Shown here: in pieces, positions 23,180 through 34,936 of the stretch
Layout: each line of letters opens with the position of its first letter
How positions within the stretch are numbered: the stretch's first letter is position 1
Assembly (NCBI GenBank): GCA_038025085.1
Contig: CM076147.1
Coordinates: forward strand, 2,299,001-2,363,000
DNA length: 64,000 nucleotides
Direction: 5' to 3'
Origin: Tetragonia tetragonoides
Lineage: Eukaryota; Streptophyta; Magnoliopsida; Caryophyllales; Aizoaceae
Notes under the pieces: generated by a model
What the model was told of the DNA's origin: nothing
What the model saw: the letters and a program-made list of their open reading frames with translations, nothing else
Databases searched by the model: none
Program-made: the position numbers and the translations under genes

Positions 23180-23467
23180 GGTGGTGTTTACTTACTTGCA
23201 ATCAAATGTAATGCAATGTAATCAGGTAGATGTGAGGTGGAAAATGAAGGAGGGGGAGGATGGAGATGGGAAACGTGAGAATGATTACACCATCTAGAGT
23301 AATCATCATTACATAGGAAAAGTTGAGCAATTGTGATTACATTGGATCATGTAATCAACCCCACTTTTCTCATTCCTCTCCTCACACTCCTTCAATTTTT
23401 ACCTTCTATCTACTCTATAAAATAATTACATAGCATTGAATTTAATTACAAACAAGTAAACAAACCC
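23180..23467. mobile_element. MITE, GGTGG...GCAATCAAATGTAATGC family, copy 2
   Basis: Same family as 12584: left GGTGGTGTTTACTTACTTGC then AATCAAATGTAATGC. Right CATTGAATTTAATTACAAAC then AAGTAAACAAACCC. TAG on both sides (23177-23179, 23468-23470). Confidence 0.82.
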
Positions 23468-23826
23468 TAGGTTTTCTAATGTTGAAGATTAGAGTTGTCC
23501 TCTAACCGAATTTTTTGTAGATAATGCTTTTCTCGTACAAGATGATGTGCCTAACATGGTGGTAGCAAGTGTTTCAATTTTTCAAGAAGAAATGTACAAG
23601 CTAACGATCTGTTTATATACATCTACCCAATTAAAGTAACAGAATAATTTACTTTGCTGTTGTGTGGTCCATTTGGTTACCCAGAAACCAACAATGTTTT
23701 GAAGGCAAAAACATGAACTTAGAAGAAATTTTTGAGCTTGTTCAGCTGCGCTCTTTTCGGTGGTCTAAAAGCAAAATTTATCCTAGTTTATAGAATATAT
23801 CTCAATGGTGTCTTGATCCTGGTGCT

Positions 23827-24327
23827 ATGCTCAATATTACTTTAGTTTCCAGCGGCAACAAGTTGAGTAGAGATGATACCACTTGGAAACCCCCTCCCAC
23901 GGGATGGTGGAAGATCAATACAGATGGTTCGACACTAGGCAAGCCGGGCGAGGCAGGGTGCGGTGGCATTCTACGTGACAGTGAAGGTGAGATTATGGGC
24001 GTCTTTTCTGTTAAGTTGGGAATCATGGACTCTAATTTCGCTGAATTTATGGGGGTGCACCATGCTCTTATTATGTTGAGACAACTTTCTGATTGGGTTC
24101 AAAAACGTATAATCTTGGAGAGCGATTCCAAAAATACCATTGCCTGGATTTTACATAAAGACAAGAGACCTTGGAGCTGGTGGAAATTATTCAATAAAGT
24201 TGACAATGTTATTTCTACAATAGCAGGCTTTAAAATACAACATACTATCCGAGAGCCAAACCAAGAAGCTGACCAATTAGCTCGTCAAGGAGTTATAAGA
24301 GAAGGTCCTTTGTATGCATGGTGTTAG
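23827..24327 (+). pseudogene. LINE ORF2 C-terminal RNase H domain
   Basis: A 166-residue open stretch matching the plant RNase H-like family (RVT_3): WWKINTDGS (first Asp), GCGGILRDSEG, NFAEFMGVHHAL (Glu), ILESDSKNTIAWI (second Asp), and a final IREPNQEADQLAR with the last acidic residue. All four acidic positions are present. In plant L1 elements this domain ends ORF2 after endonuclease and RT. Here those parts were lost by 5' truncation, so this is a fragment, not a host gene. Confidence 0.85.
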
Positions 24328-24398
24328 CTTTACTCTGTTTTTGTTTTCACTAAAGATGTATGTTGATATTTCTAACTGGCTGGTGTATGGGTGTATAG

Positions 24399-26641
24399 TA
24401 GGGATGTAAATGGATCGGATTCGGGTCGGGTGGACCATCATCTGCTCCATCCGCGAAATTCATCCGCTCCATCCATCACCCGCGAACCATCTAATCCTAA
24501 TCCGCTCCATCCGTCATCCGCGGTTTAAACGGATGGATCGGGTGATAAACGGTTTAGTGATGTATAAATGTAAAGGTGAGCAAACTGAGCATCTGACCCA
24601 TACTGTTGGCAACATGTCTAATTGTCTATACAGCCTGACAGCCACCAACAAATACTAGTACTTGAAGTATGTAGTGCAAGATCATGATTCCATTGGCATG
24701 CTAAATTAAACAGTATCCAAAATAAAAACAGTATCAAGCTAAGGCAGTAGGCAGATTTCTTTACTTGAGCTTGCCTACAAAAGAACAATGGTTACATATG
24801 TTCGACTCACCCTGGTTCGCTCGCTTAATTAAAGCTTCATACAAACCAAATATGAAAAAGGTATTATACATAAAATGGACTCAAACCTCTACCTCCCATA
24901 CTAAAAGCACTCTCCGAAGCAACGGTTGATGCAGGGATTGCTAAGATATCTTTAGCAATGGCTCTCAATGTTGGGTACTTTGAATTCCTGCAACGCATAG
25001 AATACAAAACCAACACCACAATTGCTAAAACAACCAAAGGCAAAAACTGTTGTAGCAACCAGCAGCAACAACAACAAAGAGACAGAACAATCAGCAAGCA
25101 GCACTAGCAAACAGCAGCAAATTTATAGCAAATAGCAACATCATTTACAGCAAACAACAGCAGTGTTTACAGAAAACAGCAACATAAGCAGCATTTTACA
25201 GAAAACAAGAACAAATATGGCAAAAAATATTACAGCAACAGAAACTTGCAGCAAAACCAACTTACAGCAAACAACAATGGTCTTACAACATCTATAACAT
25301 TACCAACCATTCCTAATGGTGCAAAAAGTAATGATCAAGTAGTGAACATTAAAAAAATATCCATTTTTCACTCAAACCAGCAAAACAGAGGACCCATGAT
25401 AACTCATACGTATCAGTTTCAGAACCAGTAGTAAAACTTAAGAACTAATCAATTCATAATCAAACTAATTTCCAACTGTCTCTCCAAATCAAAAGCCCAA
25501 CTTGACATAATTGACATCCTTTAACACAACTCATATAATACAATAACTACACTGTAGACTCACTTATCATTCTGTCAGAGATTACACAAAGAATGCATAC
25601 ATAATAACCAAAATTATCAACCCAGTGCAAATTAACACAACAGTAACCAAACTTATCCTTTAACACAACTCTAAAAATGTACACTACATTCTTTTTCTGT
25701 ACTTTGAATTCTTTTTTGTATGTTAAATTATTTACTCCGATTTTCACTTGTGGGAACTCAACTTGAATTGTAAATCCTATTTAAATGTCTGCTGGAAACT
25801 AAACATCCAACTTGCTATACCATGTCAATTTGCTCCAACCAATAGTATAGTAAAACAATGTTCCAGCAAGTATCAACCTTTCATAGTAATTAAAACTCAC
25901 AAATGAAACAGCCAACAGTACCCAAAGAGTAACAAATAGTTCTAATAGACAAGAATAAAAAAGAATAGTATAAGAAAAGTCATTGAAGACTTTCAACAAA
26001 CATGTGGTGTGTATGAATATGCATTCACTAAAAAGCAAAAAAAACTTCAACTCAGTATCACGCAATAGTATAGTAAAAACCCTAAGAAACTAAATTTTAA
26101 AATCTTACAATCGATCTATAGTGAGGGTTACAAAAATCCATACCTTGCAATTTGTAATGGGTCTTTGAAATCGAACAAAACTTCACTTTGTTTCGCTATT
26201 TAATCTTTTTGCTGTTCAATGTCACGATTAAGAAACCCTAACCTCTGAAGAAAAACCCATAATTCAAACTCAAATTTACAATTCAGAAACGAAACCTTCG
26301 ATCTATAATTTCGCAACAAAATAGCTGGGCATATCTCATAAAATTAAGAAAACCTTCGATCTATAACCAAAACCTTCGATCTATAACCAAAACCTTCGAT
26401 CTATAATTTCGCAACAAAATAGACGATTCGAACAACCGAAGAGAAAGAAATAGGAAGAGGAGAGAGAGTATACCGTAGCTCCGGCGAGTCGGCTGGCTGC
26501 TGAACTCCGGCGACAGTTAGAGAGTGGGAGATGGGAGTGAGTGTCTGGCTCTGGCTGGGCTATGGCTCGAGAGAAGAAGAGAGAGAAAGAGTGAAAGTAG
26601 CGTTAGGGACTTAGGGTTAGGCCGTCTGATCGAGAATTTGA

Positions 26642-26678
<37 letters not shown>

Positions 26679-26860
26679 CGGGTGATGGATGGTTTTAGCG
26701 GGTCGGGTTCGCGGGTGGAAACTGTCCACCCGAATCCTACCCGATCCGTCATCCGCTCCATCCACCACCCTTTTAAGGATCCGTTTATTCGGGTTTTGAT
26801 CCATATATTGGGGTCGGATGGTGCGGATATCCACGGATGAAGTATCCATTTACATCCCTA
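24399..26860. mobile_element. Non-autonomous hAT element, 2.46 kb
   Basis: Perfect 8-bp target duplication GTGTATAG (24391-24398, 26861-26868). Terminal inverted repeats TAGGGATGTAAATGGAT and ATCCATTTACATCCCTA (with an extra A, right), followed by mirrored GGGTCGG / CCATCCGC words. It keeps a fragment of hAT transposase on the minus strand, a CAGCAA-type low-complexity tract (25040-25270) and a (TA)n run (26643-26672). It split a LINE. Confidence 0.9.
24888..24992 (-). pseudogene. hAT transposase C-terminal dimerisation domain fragment
   Basis: Residues CRNSKYPTLRAIAKDIL and then AIPASTVASESAFSMGGR match the hAT family dimerisation region (consensus YP.L...A.DIL.IP.STVASE.AFS.GGR). Only this part of the transposase survives; upstream sequence on that strand is low complexity. 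It ties the enclosing element to the hAT superfamily independently of its ends. Confidence 0.88.
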
Positions 26861-26977
26861 GTGTATAGGCTTCTTAGGGGCTCTGAAATATTGTAAGATT
26901 TGATGTGGCAATTAGTTGCCTATTAAATAGAATCTGTTTTGCTGTTCAAAAAAAAAAAAAAAAGTAACAGAATAATT

Positions 26978-27826
26978 AAGCTTGGCTATAAGAAATAAAC
27001 TTTGGTATCTAACGTCTAGCTGTGCTGAAGTGTGTTAGAGGACTGTGCCGAGGTGGCGAGGTGGTAGCGGTACGTTTGTTAACCAACTTCAAGGGTATAG
27101 TGTTATTTTGACATGAACACTAATTGAATTTTGATAACTCAGATAATTAGAGAAATTAAGAAATTCTAGTGTAGAATATTATTTAACAAAGAAAATTAGA
27201 AATTGAGGAACAACAACGAATCTAAGGAAGACCAAGAAATTTAAATAAGCGGAAACATTTTCGAAAACTGAGAAAAATGAGAAATTATGCGATAACAACA
27301 ACGTTGTTTATCAGGCGATATTGAAAGAGACTGGAGAAAATTATCATCAACGAATGCCCATCCCAAAGATATCGTGATTGGGAATTTGGAATGACAGGGA
27401 ATTTGATGCTATTTTGGTTTCCGCTACTGAATTAAAAGCTTATGAATATTGGGGGAAACGCTATTATCAAGTTTGTTCATTCGTTGTGACACATAGGAAA
27501 ATTCTTAGATATTGTATTGAAAAAAAAATATTTTAAAAAGGAATTTTTTTTTTAAAACAAAATCAAGCAAGTTCGGCGAAATCCACTCTCTAAAAAATGG
27601 ATCCGCTACTGAAATCGGGTGAATGTGATGATATATGAGAGGGCTCAGGTCCAATGTGGATATCTGATGTGGTATGGGCTGATGCCAAAGTTTTAAACAA
27701 TGAATGAATGAGCCTAGCTTACCTTCAAAAAAATAAAAATATGTAAAAAATAAAAATAAAGCGCAGGCTATATAACTATAAAATTTAAAATAAGTAGTGA
27801 GATTCAATCTCATTGTCGTTTTTTTA
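26978..27826. other. No gene seen
   Basis: AT-rich. The minus-strand ORF at 27505-27813 is phenylalanine-rich low complexity with no domain. Confidence 0.45.
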
Positions 27827-28037
27827 GGCTATGTTTGGCACAAACAATCAGCCTACAACTTGAAGCTACAACTAATGTTGTATGTGAAAGCTATTCATAC
27901 TATCTTTCACTTGCAGCTACAACTACAACTAATTTATAAACATTTCCTAGCAACTTTAAACTCTTTTTTATACTAATTTATCTACCCTTTTAACATTTAA
28001 CAGCCATAGGTACGACTAAAAATTTTCAAACGTAGCC
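27827..28037. mobile_element. Tourist-like MITE
   Basis: TTA on both sides (27824-27826, 28038-28040). Left GGCTATGTTTGGCAC, right TTTCAAACGTAGCC. 211 bp, no ORF. Confidence 0.8.
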
Positions 28038-28166
28038 TTAGCGTTTCTTCTCCGTTCTCCCTTGTTTCTTGATAATCTCAACTTTGATTATATCTTTCAA
28101 TTTGTGGACACCGACAATCTTGAGTGGGAAATCTCCATATCCGTATGAATGTATGATTGATTATTA

Positions 28167-28271
28167 CTCCGATCCCTTCGTCGCAAATTACATGATAACT
28201 TTGGGACTTATGACTCACATCAATGTGAGTCACAAGTTCCAAAATTGTCATATAATTTGGGACGGAGGGAG
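28167..28271. mobile_element. Stowaway MITE (short)
   Basis: Left CTCCGATCCCTTCGTCGCAAA, right inverted TTTGGGACGGAGGGAG, TA flanks. The centre is a palindrome (TGACTCACAT/ATGTGAGTCA). Confidence 0.75.
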
Positions 28272-28294
28272 TACTTTGGTAAGTCTATTAATCA

Positions 28295-28549
28295 CCTCCG
28301 TCCCAAATTTATCTTTACATTGGATATTTCACGGTCCTCAAGATACTACTTTGACCATGAATATTTATGATTTCATAATTATAGAACTTATAATAAGATG
28401 ATATTTTGAAAATACTATTTAAAATGAATCTAGCAATATTATTTTCACATTGTAAACTTTGTAACTTTTCACAAATAAATAAGTGGTCGAAGTTCACAAA
28501 CTTTGACCTTAAAAAGTCTAATGTAAAGATAAACCTGGGACAGAGGGAG
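28295..28549. mobile_element. Stowaway MITE
   Basis: Left CCTCCGTCCCAAATTTATC, right GATAAACCTGGGACAGAGGGAG followed by TA. It lies about 20 bp from the previous one and resembles the copy at 54553. Confidence 0.75.
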
Positions 28550-28635
28550 TATTAGCTTGTATGTATCCAGAATGTCACATTATTACTAAGGTAATTTGCG
28601 TGACGGACTAGCTCCTCACTTGGTGCTTAGATTTA

Positions 28636-28813
28636 GGCCCTGTTCTTTTCGTCGTTTTCATCCTGCATTCTGTTCCGTTCCGTTCCGCGTCGTTCCGTTC
28701 CGCATTTTGTACTTCATTTTGTCTCACATTTTTTTAAAATTATCCGCGTCGCGCCGTTTCGTTCCGTTCCGTTTCTCACCGTCCCGCACTATTCCGTTGA
28801 AAAGAACTTGGTC
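28636..28813 (-). mobile_element. Tourist-like MITE (GGAAC-rich family), copy 4
   Basis: Opposite orientation to copies 1-3: it begins GGCCCTGTTCTTTTCGTCG and ends GTTGAAAAGAACTTGGTC, with TTA on both sides (28633-28635, 28814-28816). The interior is GTTCC/TTCCG pentamers. Confidence 0.82.
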
Positions 28814-28816
28814 TTA

Positions 28817-29284
28817 ATCATTAGGTTAAGATCTTTCTGACAACAAATAAGATTGGCATGTACATGAGTAGACCAATTTTTTTATCAGCCAAAAGATATT
28901 GTTTCAATTTACAACCAAACACAACTCCTCCAAATCAACCTATTATAAAGAATATATAATATAGAATAGTATTATTATATATATTATAAATATATATATA
29001 ATATAATATTTATTTATTTATATATAAATATATATATATAAATATAATATATATTATATAGAATAGTATTTAATTTTTTAATTGATTTTATTTCGCTTGC
29101 AATATGCTTTATTTTATTTAATGACTAATTTTAACATGTTATTAACACACAACACGGTTATCGTACGGAAATAAAAACTAGTTGTATAAATTTGATGAAA
29201 AAAATACATTAACATAACCTAACCTATTTTGATGTTCTTTGTTAGCATTTGTATCGCATGCGGATACATTAGAGTAACTATAAT
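28817..29284. other. AT-rich, no gene
   Basis: It contains a TATA/ATATAA-rich low-complexity run at about 28950-29070. No gene is supported. Confidence 0.5.
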
Positions 29285-29370
29285 AGACTCGATACTTCTA
29301 ATTGCATCTCCACAATAGAGGTTTGTATTCCATAATACGTAAAAGTCATTGAGATGCTCATTTACGCAAG

Positions 29371-30407
29371 TAGTGGCGTATCTAGAAAAATAATAATGGG
29401 GGTGCCAAATAAAAATTCAAAAAAAGTATAAGTTCGATATTACAAAGTAATCGGGTAGAAAAGTACAATAACATTGTTTTACGGGGAAATACAAAATATT
29501 CGGGGTATGGGGTTACAATTGCATGCCCTCGTCGGGTCTTCATGTTTTGAAAGCGGTTAATGGTATCGTCATCGGGACCTTTCAAAAAGGCTTCTTGCTT
29601 TCTCAATAAAAGTAACTAAACAATCATTGAACATAGGATCAGCGGATCACCCATACTATTCCGCAACTTGTTCTTGACAATCTTCATGCCCAAAAATAGC
29701 AAAAAAAATAAAATTCAACATATAAACAGCCAAAAAAAAACTAATTTCATCATTTATCCCATAAAAAAAATCTCCAAATTGCAATCTAACTAATATAGCC
29801 CTTTCATTCAAAAAAAAAAAAAAAAACACAAAATAGTTCATTCTAAAACTTACTGACATATCAACTAACAAATATACAAAACCAAAGAACCAAAAAATCT
29901 AACTTAATTTCATATATAAATCATCATAAGGCCTATAATAATAAATAATTTACATAAATAAAGTATCAATTTGAGATCTAATTATCATAAGAATTGAAAT
30001 CGAAAAAAGTTAGGGTTTGGAAAATATACCAAAAAGGGGCTTGAAGTTGCGTTTTGGGCCGTGGTTGTCGACTGGAGGGCGGTGCGGCGTGCGAGCGGCC
30101 GGGCTCGACGGTCAGTCGTCGTTGGAAGGACGGTTGTGAATCAGTGAGTGAGAGAGAAGAAAAAGAAGGAGAGAGAATTCTTTTTTGACATGGAAACGTG
30201 AGAAAGAGAGGAGAGAGAAAAAAGTGGGTATCAATTTAATTTCCTTGCCTTTTTTTGTTTAACACTTAGGATCTCTTTTACCCTTCAAACATTCAAAATC
30301 AGGGAGCCTTTTGGGGAAAACGATTTTTTTTTTTAAGTGTCCAAATTTTTTTGGGGAATTAATCCATTGGCCTGGGATCATGGGGCACCCCCTTAAATCC
30401 GCCCCTG
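29371..30407. mobile_element. Non-autonomous hAT element
   Basis: Perfect 8-bp target duplication TACGCAAG (29363-29370, 30408-30415). Ends TAGTGGCGTATCTAG and (inverted) CAGGGGCGGATTTAAG, the CAGNGGCGGA type. 1037 bp with no transposase ORF. The minus-strand ORFs inside are low-complexity by-products. Confidence 0.87.
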
Positions 30408-30464
30408 TACGCAAGAGAGGTTACACTTGAACCAAGTGTTGGCAACCATGGCTAGATGAAAATG

Positions 30465-31193
30465 TGTTGAGGTAACGCCCCAAATACCAAATAATATTTA
30501 GTTGTGTTTTATTTTATTTTAGTTTTGTAAAGAAAATAAAATAGAACAAAAAAAAAAAAAAAACAAAGGAAGTTGAAAGATGGGAAAACAAAAAGGCTTA
30601 AGCCTTTTGGTTTTCTTTAGTTGATGATTGAAAATAAAAGGGACAAGCCTTTTACTTGTGTTATGGCCGGTCATTGAGTTCAGCAAACAAAAGGAAGTGC
30701 ACGGCATCTTTTTGTCAGGAGGTGTGAGAGAACATAACAGCCGAAACAAGAAGGGAAGAAGAGCTAGTGAGAGAGACAAACAGAGAGTGAGAGAAATTGA
30801 GGATTTCTCCAAAGAGGTTTGTTCTAGTTCACGGTTGATTCGGTTTGTTCGGGTGAAGATAATCAGAGTATTCGGATCGGTCATCGACAGGTATTTGTGG
30901 GTGTATCTTTGGTTTTGTGGGAGTACCAAATTGAGTTAGAGTTTGTCAATTTGTACTAATACCAAAGATAGTTTGTTTACTTGTTGCTTGATCTTGTGAT
31001 TGTTGCCGATTGTAATCTTGATTATCATAGTGGATTATTGTTTAGTGCGTGGAGAACCGCACCGTGGTTTTTCCCCTAATTGAGAGGGGTTTTCCACGTA
31101 AAATTGTTTGTGTTGTTTTTTGGGTTCTTGCACTTTATTTTTCCGATTATCTGTTGTTGTGATTGTGGGTAAATACCGTAGTTTTCCCCAACA
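30465..31193 (+). repeat. Solo LTR of the TR-GAG family
   Basis: TGTTGAGGTAACG...TTTTCCCCAACA with target duplication AAATG on both sides (30460-30464, 31194-31198). It matches, in opposite orientation, the LTRs at 43564 and 45750. No internal sequence is left, so it is the product of LTR-LTR recombination. The opposing ORFs within it are by-products. Confidence 0.92.
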
Positions 31194-31400
31194 AAATGTA
31201 ATGAAAACTCTTCTGAAAATTGCAAGATATGCTCACCTAGATCATTGTCACCGATTGACATTTCAATGTCAAAGCATTGTGTTTCTTAGTGCCCGGATGA
31301 GTGATGTTGTTGATAATTTGAACATAAAACTTATGAAATGGCAAGAAGGGTCTGACTCAATTTCAGCACTAGCATCAGCTAGTACAAGTAATAAAGAATA

Positions 31401-31970
31401 GCAAATAATAATCAAACGAGCCATGATTTGAGGCATGATAGAGACAATTGAGGAAGTTTGTCTTAGATGCTATAGATCAGAGACATGAAAGCTCCTAACA
31501 AAATGGAATGATGGAAATTGGAGGAGTTGTGTTTGGTTGTAAATTGTAACAATATATTTTGTTGGTGCTTAAAATTTTGGTTATTTTGGTTTGAAAATTA
31601 GAAGATTGTGGAGTTAACTGTTGTTTAACAAAACAATAAAAGATTAAACCAACTACGAATCCTACGGGGGCTGGCCACACCACTAGGATCTTCATATAAC
31701 ACAAAGAATTTGACAATAAGATAAATTTGATATTAACTGGAGATTTGTAAAGGCCTATAATAAATTAATAATTATTTTATAGTATGATCTTATGCACACT
31801 AAAATTAACAGGATAAAGAATAAAAGATAAAATCAATAAATGGTTTATTTTTAAATATTTATTCTTCATAACACTTGCCTCAACGAAGAGTGTACCTCAG
31901 TCTTTCATTTTTAGTCATCAAAAGGTTTATAAGTCCAGAAATACAACGTCGTCGGAGTTATTTACAACCA
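31401..31970. other. No gene seen
   Basis: Intergenic DNA upstream of the Mutator-like element; only short ORFs without domains. Confidence 0.45.
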
Positions 31971-31979
31971 ATTTTAAAG

Positions 31980-32039
31980 GGTGTTACTATTTACCGCCCC
32001 TAAATTACTACCTACCGCCCCCCTAAATTTCAATTTTGC
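31980..32039 (+). repeat. MULE left terminal inverted repeat
   Basis: Starts GGTGTTACTATTTACCGCC and ends AATTTCAATTTTGC. The first ATG of the transposase gene is about 125 bp inside, so the promoter is likely to be in or next to the TIR. Confidence 0.88.
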
Positions 32040-32263
32040 TCTTTTTTAAATTTTCACTCATCCTCTCCCTCTCTAACTCTCACACCAATTCTCCCTCTCT
32101 ACCACCCACTCTACCACCCACTCTCATACCACCTTCATCAACATTCACTCAAGCAACGACCGCGGATGTCTGCCGGCGACCAGGAAGTGCCGTCGACGGT
32201 GGCGGAGGTAAATTTTTTTTTTGCGCATTTTTTTTGCACGGGCGTCCGTGTTTTACGACCGGT

Positions 32264-32340
32264 CCATGGTCCAGGCGTCTGAAATTTCCGCCGAGACCAT
32301 CGACAGGCCGTAAATTTCAGACGCCTAGACCATGGTTCAG
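32264..32340. repeat. Hairpin-forming inverted repeat in transposase intron 1
   Basis: CATGGTCCAGGCGTCTGAAATTT is mirrored, after about 20 bases, by AAATTTCAGACGCCTAGACCATG with one mismatch. A third partial copy (CCATGGTCCAA...ATTTCAGACGCC) is at 32674-32702. Confidence 0.8.
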
Positions 32341-32350
32341 GCGTCTGCTA

Positions 32351-32470
32351 AAGGCGTCTCACCCTTGGGCGAGTCGAGATCGACAGACGACTCACCCTTG
32401 GGTGAGTCGCCGGTCGCAGACGACTTACCCAAGGGTGAGTCGAGATCGGCAGACGACCGACACAAAAAAA
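32351..32470. repeat. Left subterminal palindromic repeat array (intron 1)
   Basis: Three or four copies of CTCACCCTTGGGTGAGTCG-type units joined by AGATCGGCAGACGAC, ending ACCGACACAAAAAAAA. The same units in mirrored layout occur at 37857-38056 in the first intron of the PMD gene. Confidence 0.82.
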
Positions 32471-32479
32471 ATAAATAAA

Positions 32480-32485
32480 TTATTA

Positions 32486-32527
<42 letters not shown>

Positions 32528-32607
32528 TATTATTATTATTATTATTATTTATTATTATTATTATTATTATTATTTATTGTTATTATTATTAATATTATTA
32601 TTATTAA

Positions 32608-32647
<40 letters not shown>

Positions 32648-32665
32648 TATTGTTATTATTAATAT
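32480..32665. repeat. (ATT)n microsatellite
   Basis: Long ATT tract with a few TTT and GTT interruptions, within intron 1 of the transposase gene. The Ile-rich ORF over it is an artefact. Confidence 0.95.
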
Positions 32666-34936
32666 TGTTTCTTCCATGGTCCAAACGGAAATTTCAGACG
32701 CCTGTCCCTTGGTTCAGTCGGTTTTGATAGACGTTTGAATTTAAGATTAAGCTAACATTGTTTTCGTTGTTTTCGTTAGGTTCCTTTGGAGCGGTTCGGT
32801 GGTGATGGTGTTGATTACAGTACGCATTTCGTCACTGATGAGTTATTTGATAGTGATACAGATGCAATTAATTGGGCAAAACAAATTGCCCTTACTATCG
32901 GGTTTGAGTTGATAATTTCGTCACACAAGAAGAATGGAAGCGTAAAATTGTTAAGATGCAATCGAGGTGAACGCTACAGAGGGGAATTAAGAGACTTAGA
33001 TACTGCTGCTCGGAAGAAATCGAAAACAAAGGTTTGTAAATGTACGTTCCAGTTAAGAGCTCGGCAAGTGTATGGGTCCAGTAGTTGGATGATTGTCACA
33101 TTGCCTGGGATTAGGGGTACGCACAACCATGACTTTGCTGTGTTTCCTGAGGGATATCGTCAGATGAGTGGTCTTAGTCCTGGGTCAAAGAAACTCGTTC
33201 GTGACATGACTTCGGCACAAACAAAGCCATGTGCTATCTTGGCCGCTATTAAGGAAAAATTTTCCGAGGACAATGCAACTAGACGACATGTGTACAACCA
33301 CAGAGATCGTATAAGGAAACTTGATTTTGAAGAGAGAGATGTCATTGGTCAGTTTCATCATTTAGCTGTGGAGAATAAGTACGTACATTGGACAAGAGCC
33401 GACCGAGCTACTAATGAGGTAACTCACGTGTTCATGGCACACCCTACATCACTTCAGTTACTTCGGTCTTTTCCTTGGTTGATTGGCTTAGATTCCACGT
33501 ACAAAACAAACAAGTATAAGATGCCGTTTCTTGAGATAGTGGGGATGACTCCAAGCAATAAGAACTTCCTCATAGCTTATGCCATTATGAAGGATGAGAC
33601 TGAGGCAAGCTATGCGTGGGTCTTACATAAGTTGAGGATGCTTATTGGAAATGTTGTACACCCAACAGCAATTTTGACCGATCGTGAGCTAGGGTTGATG
33701 ACACCTATTAGAGAGATATTTTCCGAGAGTGCCCATTTGCTCTGTACATGGCACATTAACAAAGTCGTTGAAGACAAAGTGTACAGACTTTGTGGAAAAG
33801 ATAAGCGCGGCGCGCAGAGGTTCAAGAACGGGAGGTGGAAATGCATCATGGAAGCTTCCACAGAAGCTGAGTACGATAGAGCAGTGCGTTTGATGAAGGA
33901 TAGTTGGAAGAATTACCCTCACGTGATATCCTATGTAGAGGAGACCTGGTTGAGATATAAAGAGATGTTTGTAGCTGCGTGGACGAATAAGGTGCTACAC
34001 CTTGGCAACACTACAACTTGCAGGGTGGAGAGTGCACATGCCGCGCTAAAACAGTGGTTGAACTCCTCAACTGGAGCTTTGGACAATGTTTGGAACAAGG
34101 TCAACAAGTCAATCGAGTCACAAATAATTGAGATCAAGTACACACTTGAAGAGTGCAGAAGACGAAGAAGTGTGATGTACTCGGGTTTCCCATTCAACTA
34201 TCTGACCGGGTATGTTTTCCATTACTGCTTAGAAATATTATCGGCTGAGCAGAACAAGATGAGAGAATTGAGTCACCAAGTATTTGATCGTTGCGGTTGT
34301 GTATTGAGATCCACTCATCAGATCCCGTATGCGTGTGAGTTGAAAACGGCCACGGATACGGGCACGCCAATTAGCTTGAATAGTGTCCACAAATTTTGGT
34401 GAACACTCGTTATTAGTGATGCAGTGGAGATAGCTACGCTTGACATGACTGAGCATCCATCTGAGGACCATCGATACTTTCACTCTCTCGTCGACGAGGT
34501 TAACTCAAGCGACCCGGCAGTTGTGCGCAACATATCTGTCCTTATGAATGAGCAGCTTCATCCTGAGGAAGCGAGTTACGTCGAGTCGGAAGCGAACACG
34601 ACAGTCAGAGGTCGACCGAGAGGGAGTTCCTCTACCAGACGTGATCCTAGTTCATGGGAGTACTCCCAGAGGGGTCGTGGTCGCCCTAGGTCATCCAGTT
34701 CGAGCCGCGGGCGTGGTCGTAGCTCATCCTCATCGAGTAACGTCGTGCGGAGTACTGGTATGAAAACCCATAATTTATTTTCATGTACATAATGTTGTTA
34801 ATTACTTTTTGATAAGTACTATTAATGACTTTCTATTATATTGTCTTGCAGCAGGACACGCAATAGATATCACTGAATTCTATCATGTTAACAAAATTCC
34901 GGGAATCATATACCTTTCATTGAAGGATATCTCGAT

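Larger units (their letters stand above)
23650..26960 (+). mobile_element. 5'-truncated L1-type LINE (host of nested hAT)
   Basis: Bounded by a perfect 17-bp target duplication AAAGTAACAGAATAATT (23633-23649 and 26961-26977), with a poly-A tail just before the right copy. Without the nested hAT element (24399-26860) and its target copy only about 840 bp of LINE remains: the tail of ORF2 with RNase H and a short 3' UTR (GCTCTGAAATATTGTAAG... near 26880). Confidence 0.88.
29285..31400 (-). pseudogene. S-protein homologue locus 5, split by two insertions
   Basis: SPH-unit sequence is present in pieces: the 3' flank (AATTGCATCTCCACAATAG, 29300-29370), a middle piece (30408-30464) and the coding piece (31194-31400). 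The coding piece gives, on the minus strand, DNDLGEHILQFSEEF and, further upstream in another frame, a VVDNL-like stretch corresponding to VVNNI. Between the pieces lie a hAT element and a solo LTR, each with its own target duplication. The order of the pieces matches the uninterrupted copies at 6.3-8.5 kb. Confidence 0.65.

Noticed and set aside
23827..24327. Stand-alone ribonuclease H-like host gene
   Set aside because: It lies inside a TSD-bounded LINE with a poly-A tail, so it is the end of ORF2.
30519..30939. Opposing ORFs of 136 and 103 residues
   Set aside because: They lie inside the solo LTR, and the same ORFs occur in both LTRs of the TR-GAG element (43827, 46013).
32036..32662. 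208-residue ORF on the plus strand at the MULE left end
   Set aside because: It spans the TIR, the hairpin repeats and an ATT microsatellite. The real start exon (32166-32207) is in another frame and has a splice donor.
33610..34197. Several minus-strand ORFs across the transposase exon
   Set aside because: Shadows of the MULE transposase reading frame, which has recognisable domains on the plus strand.
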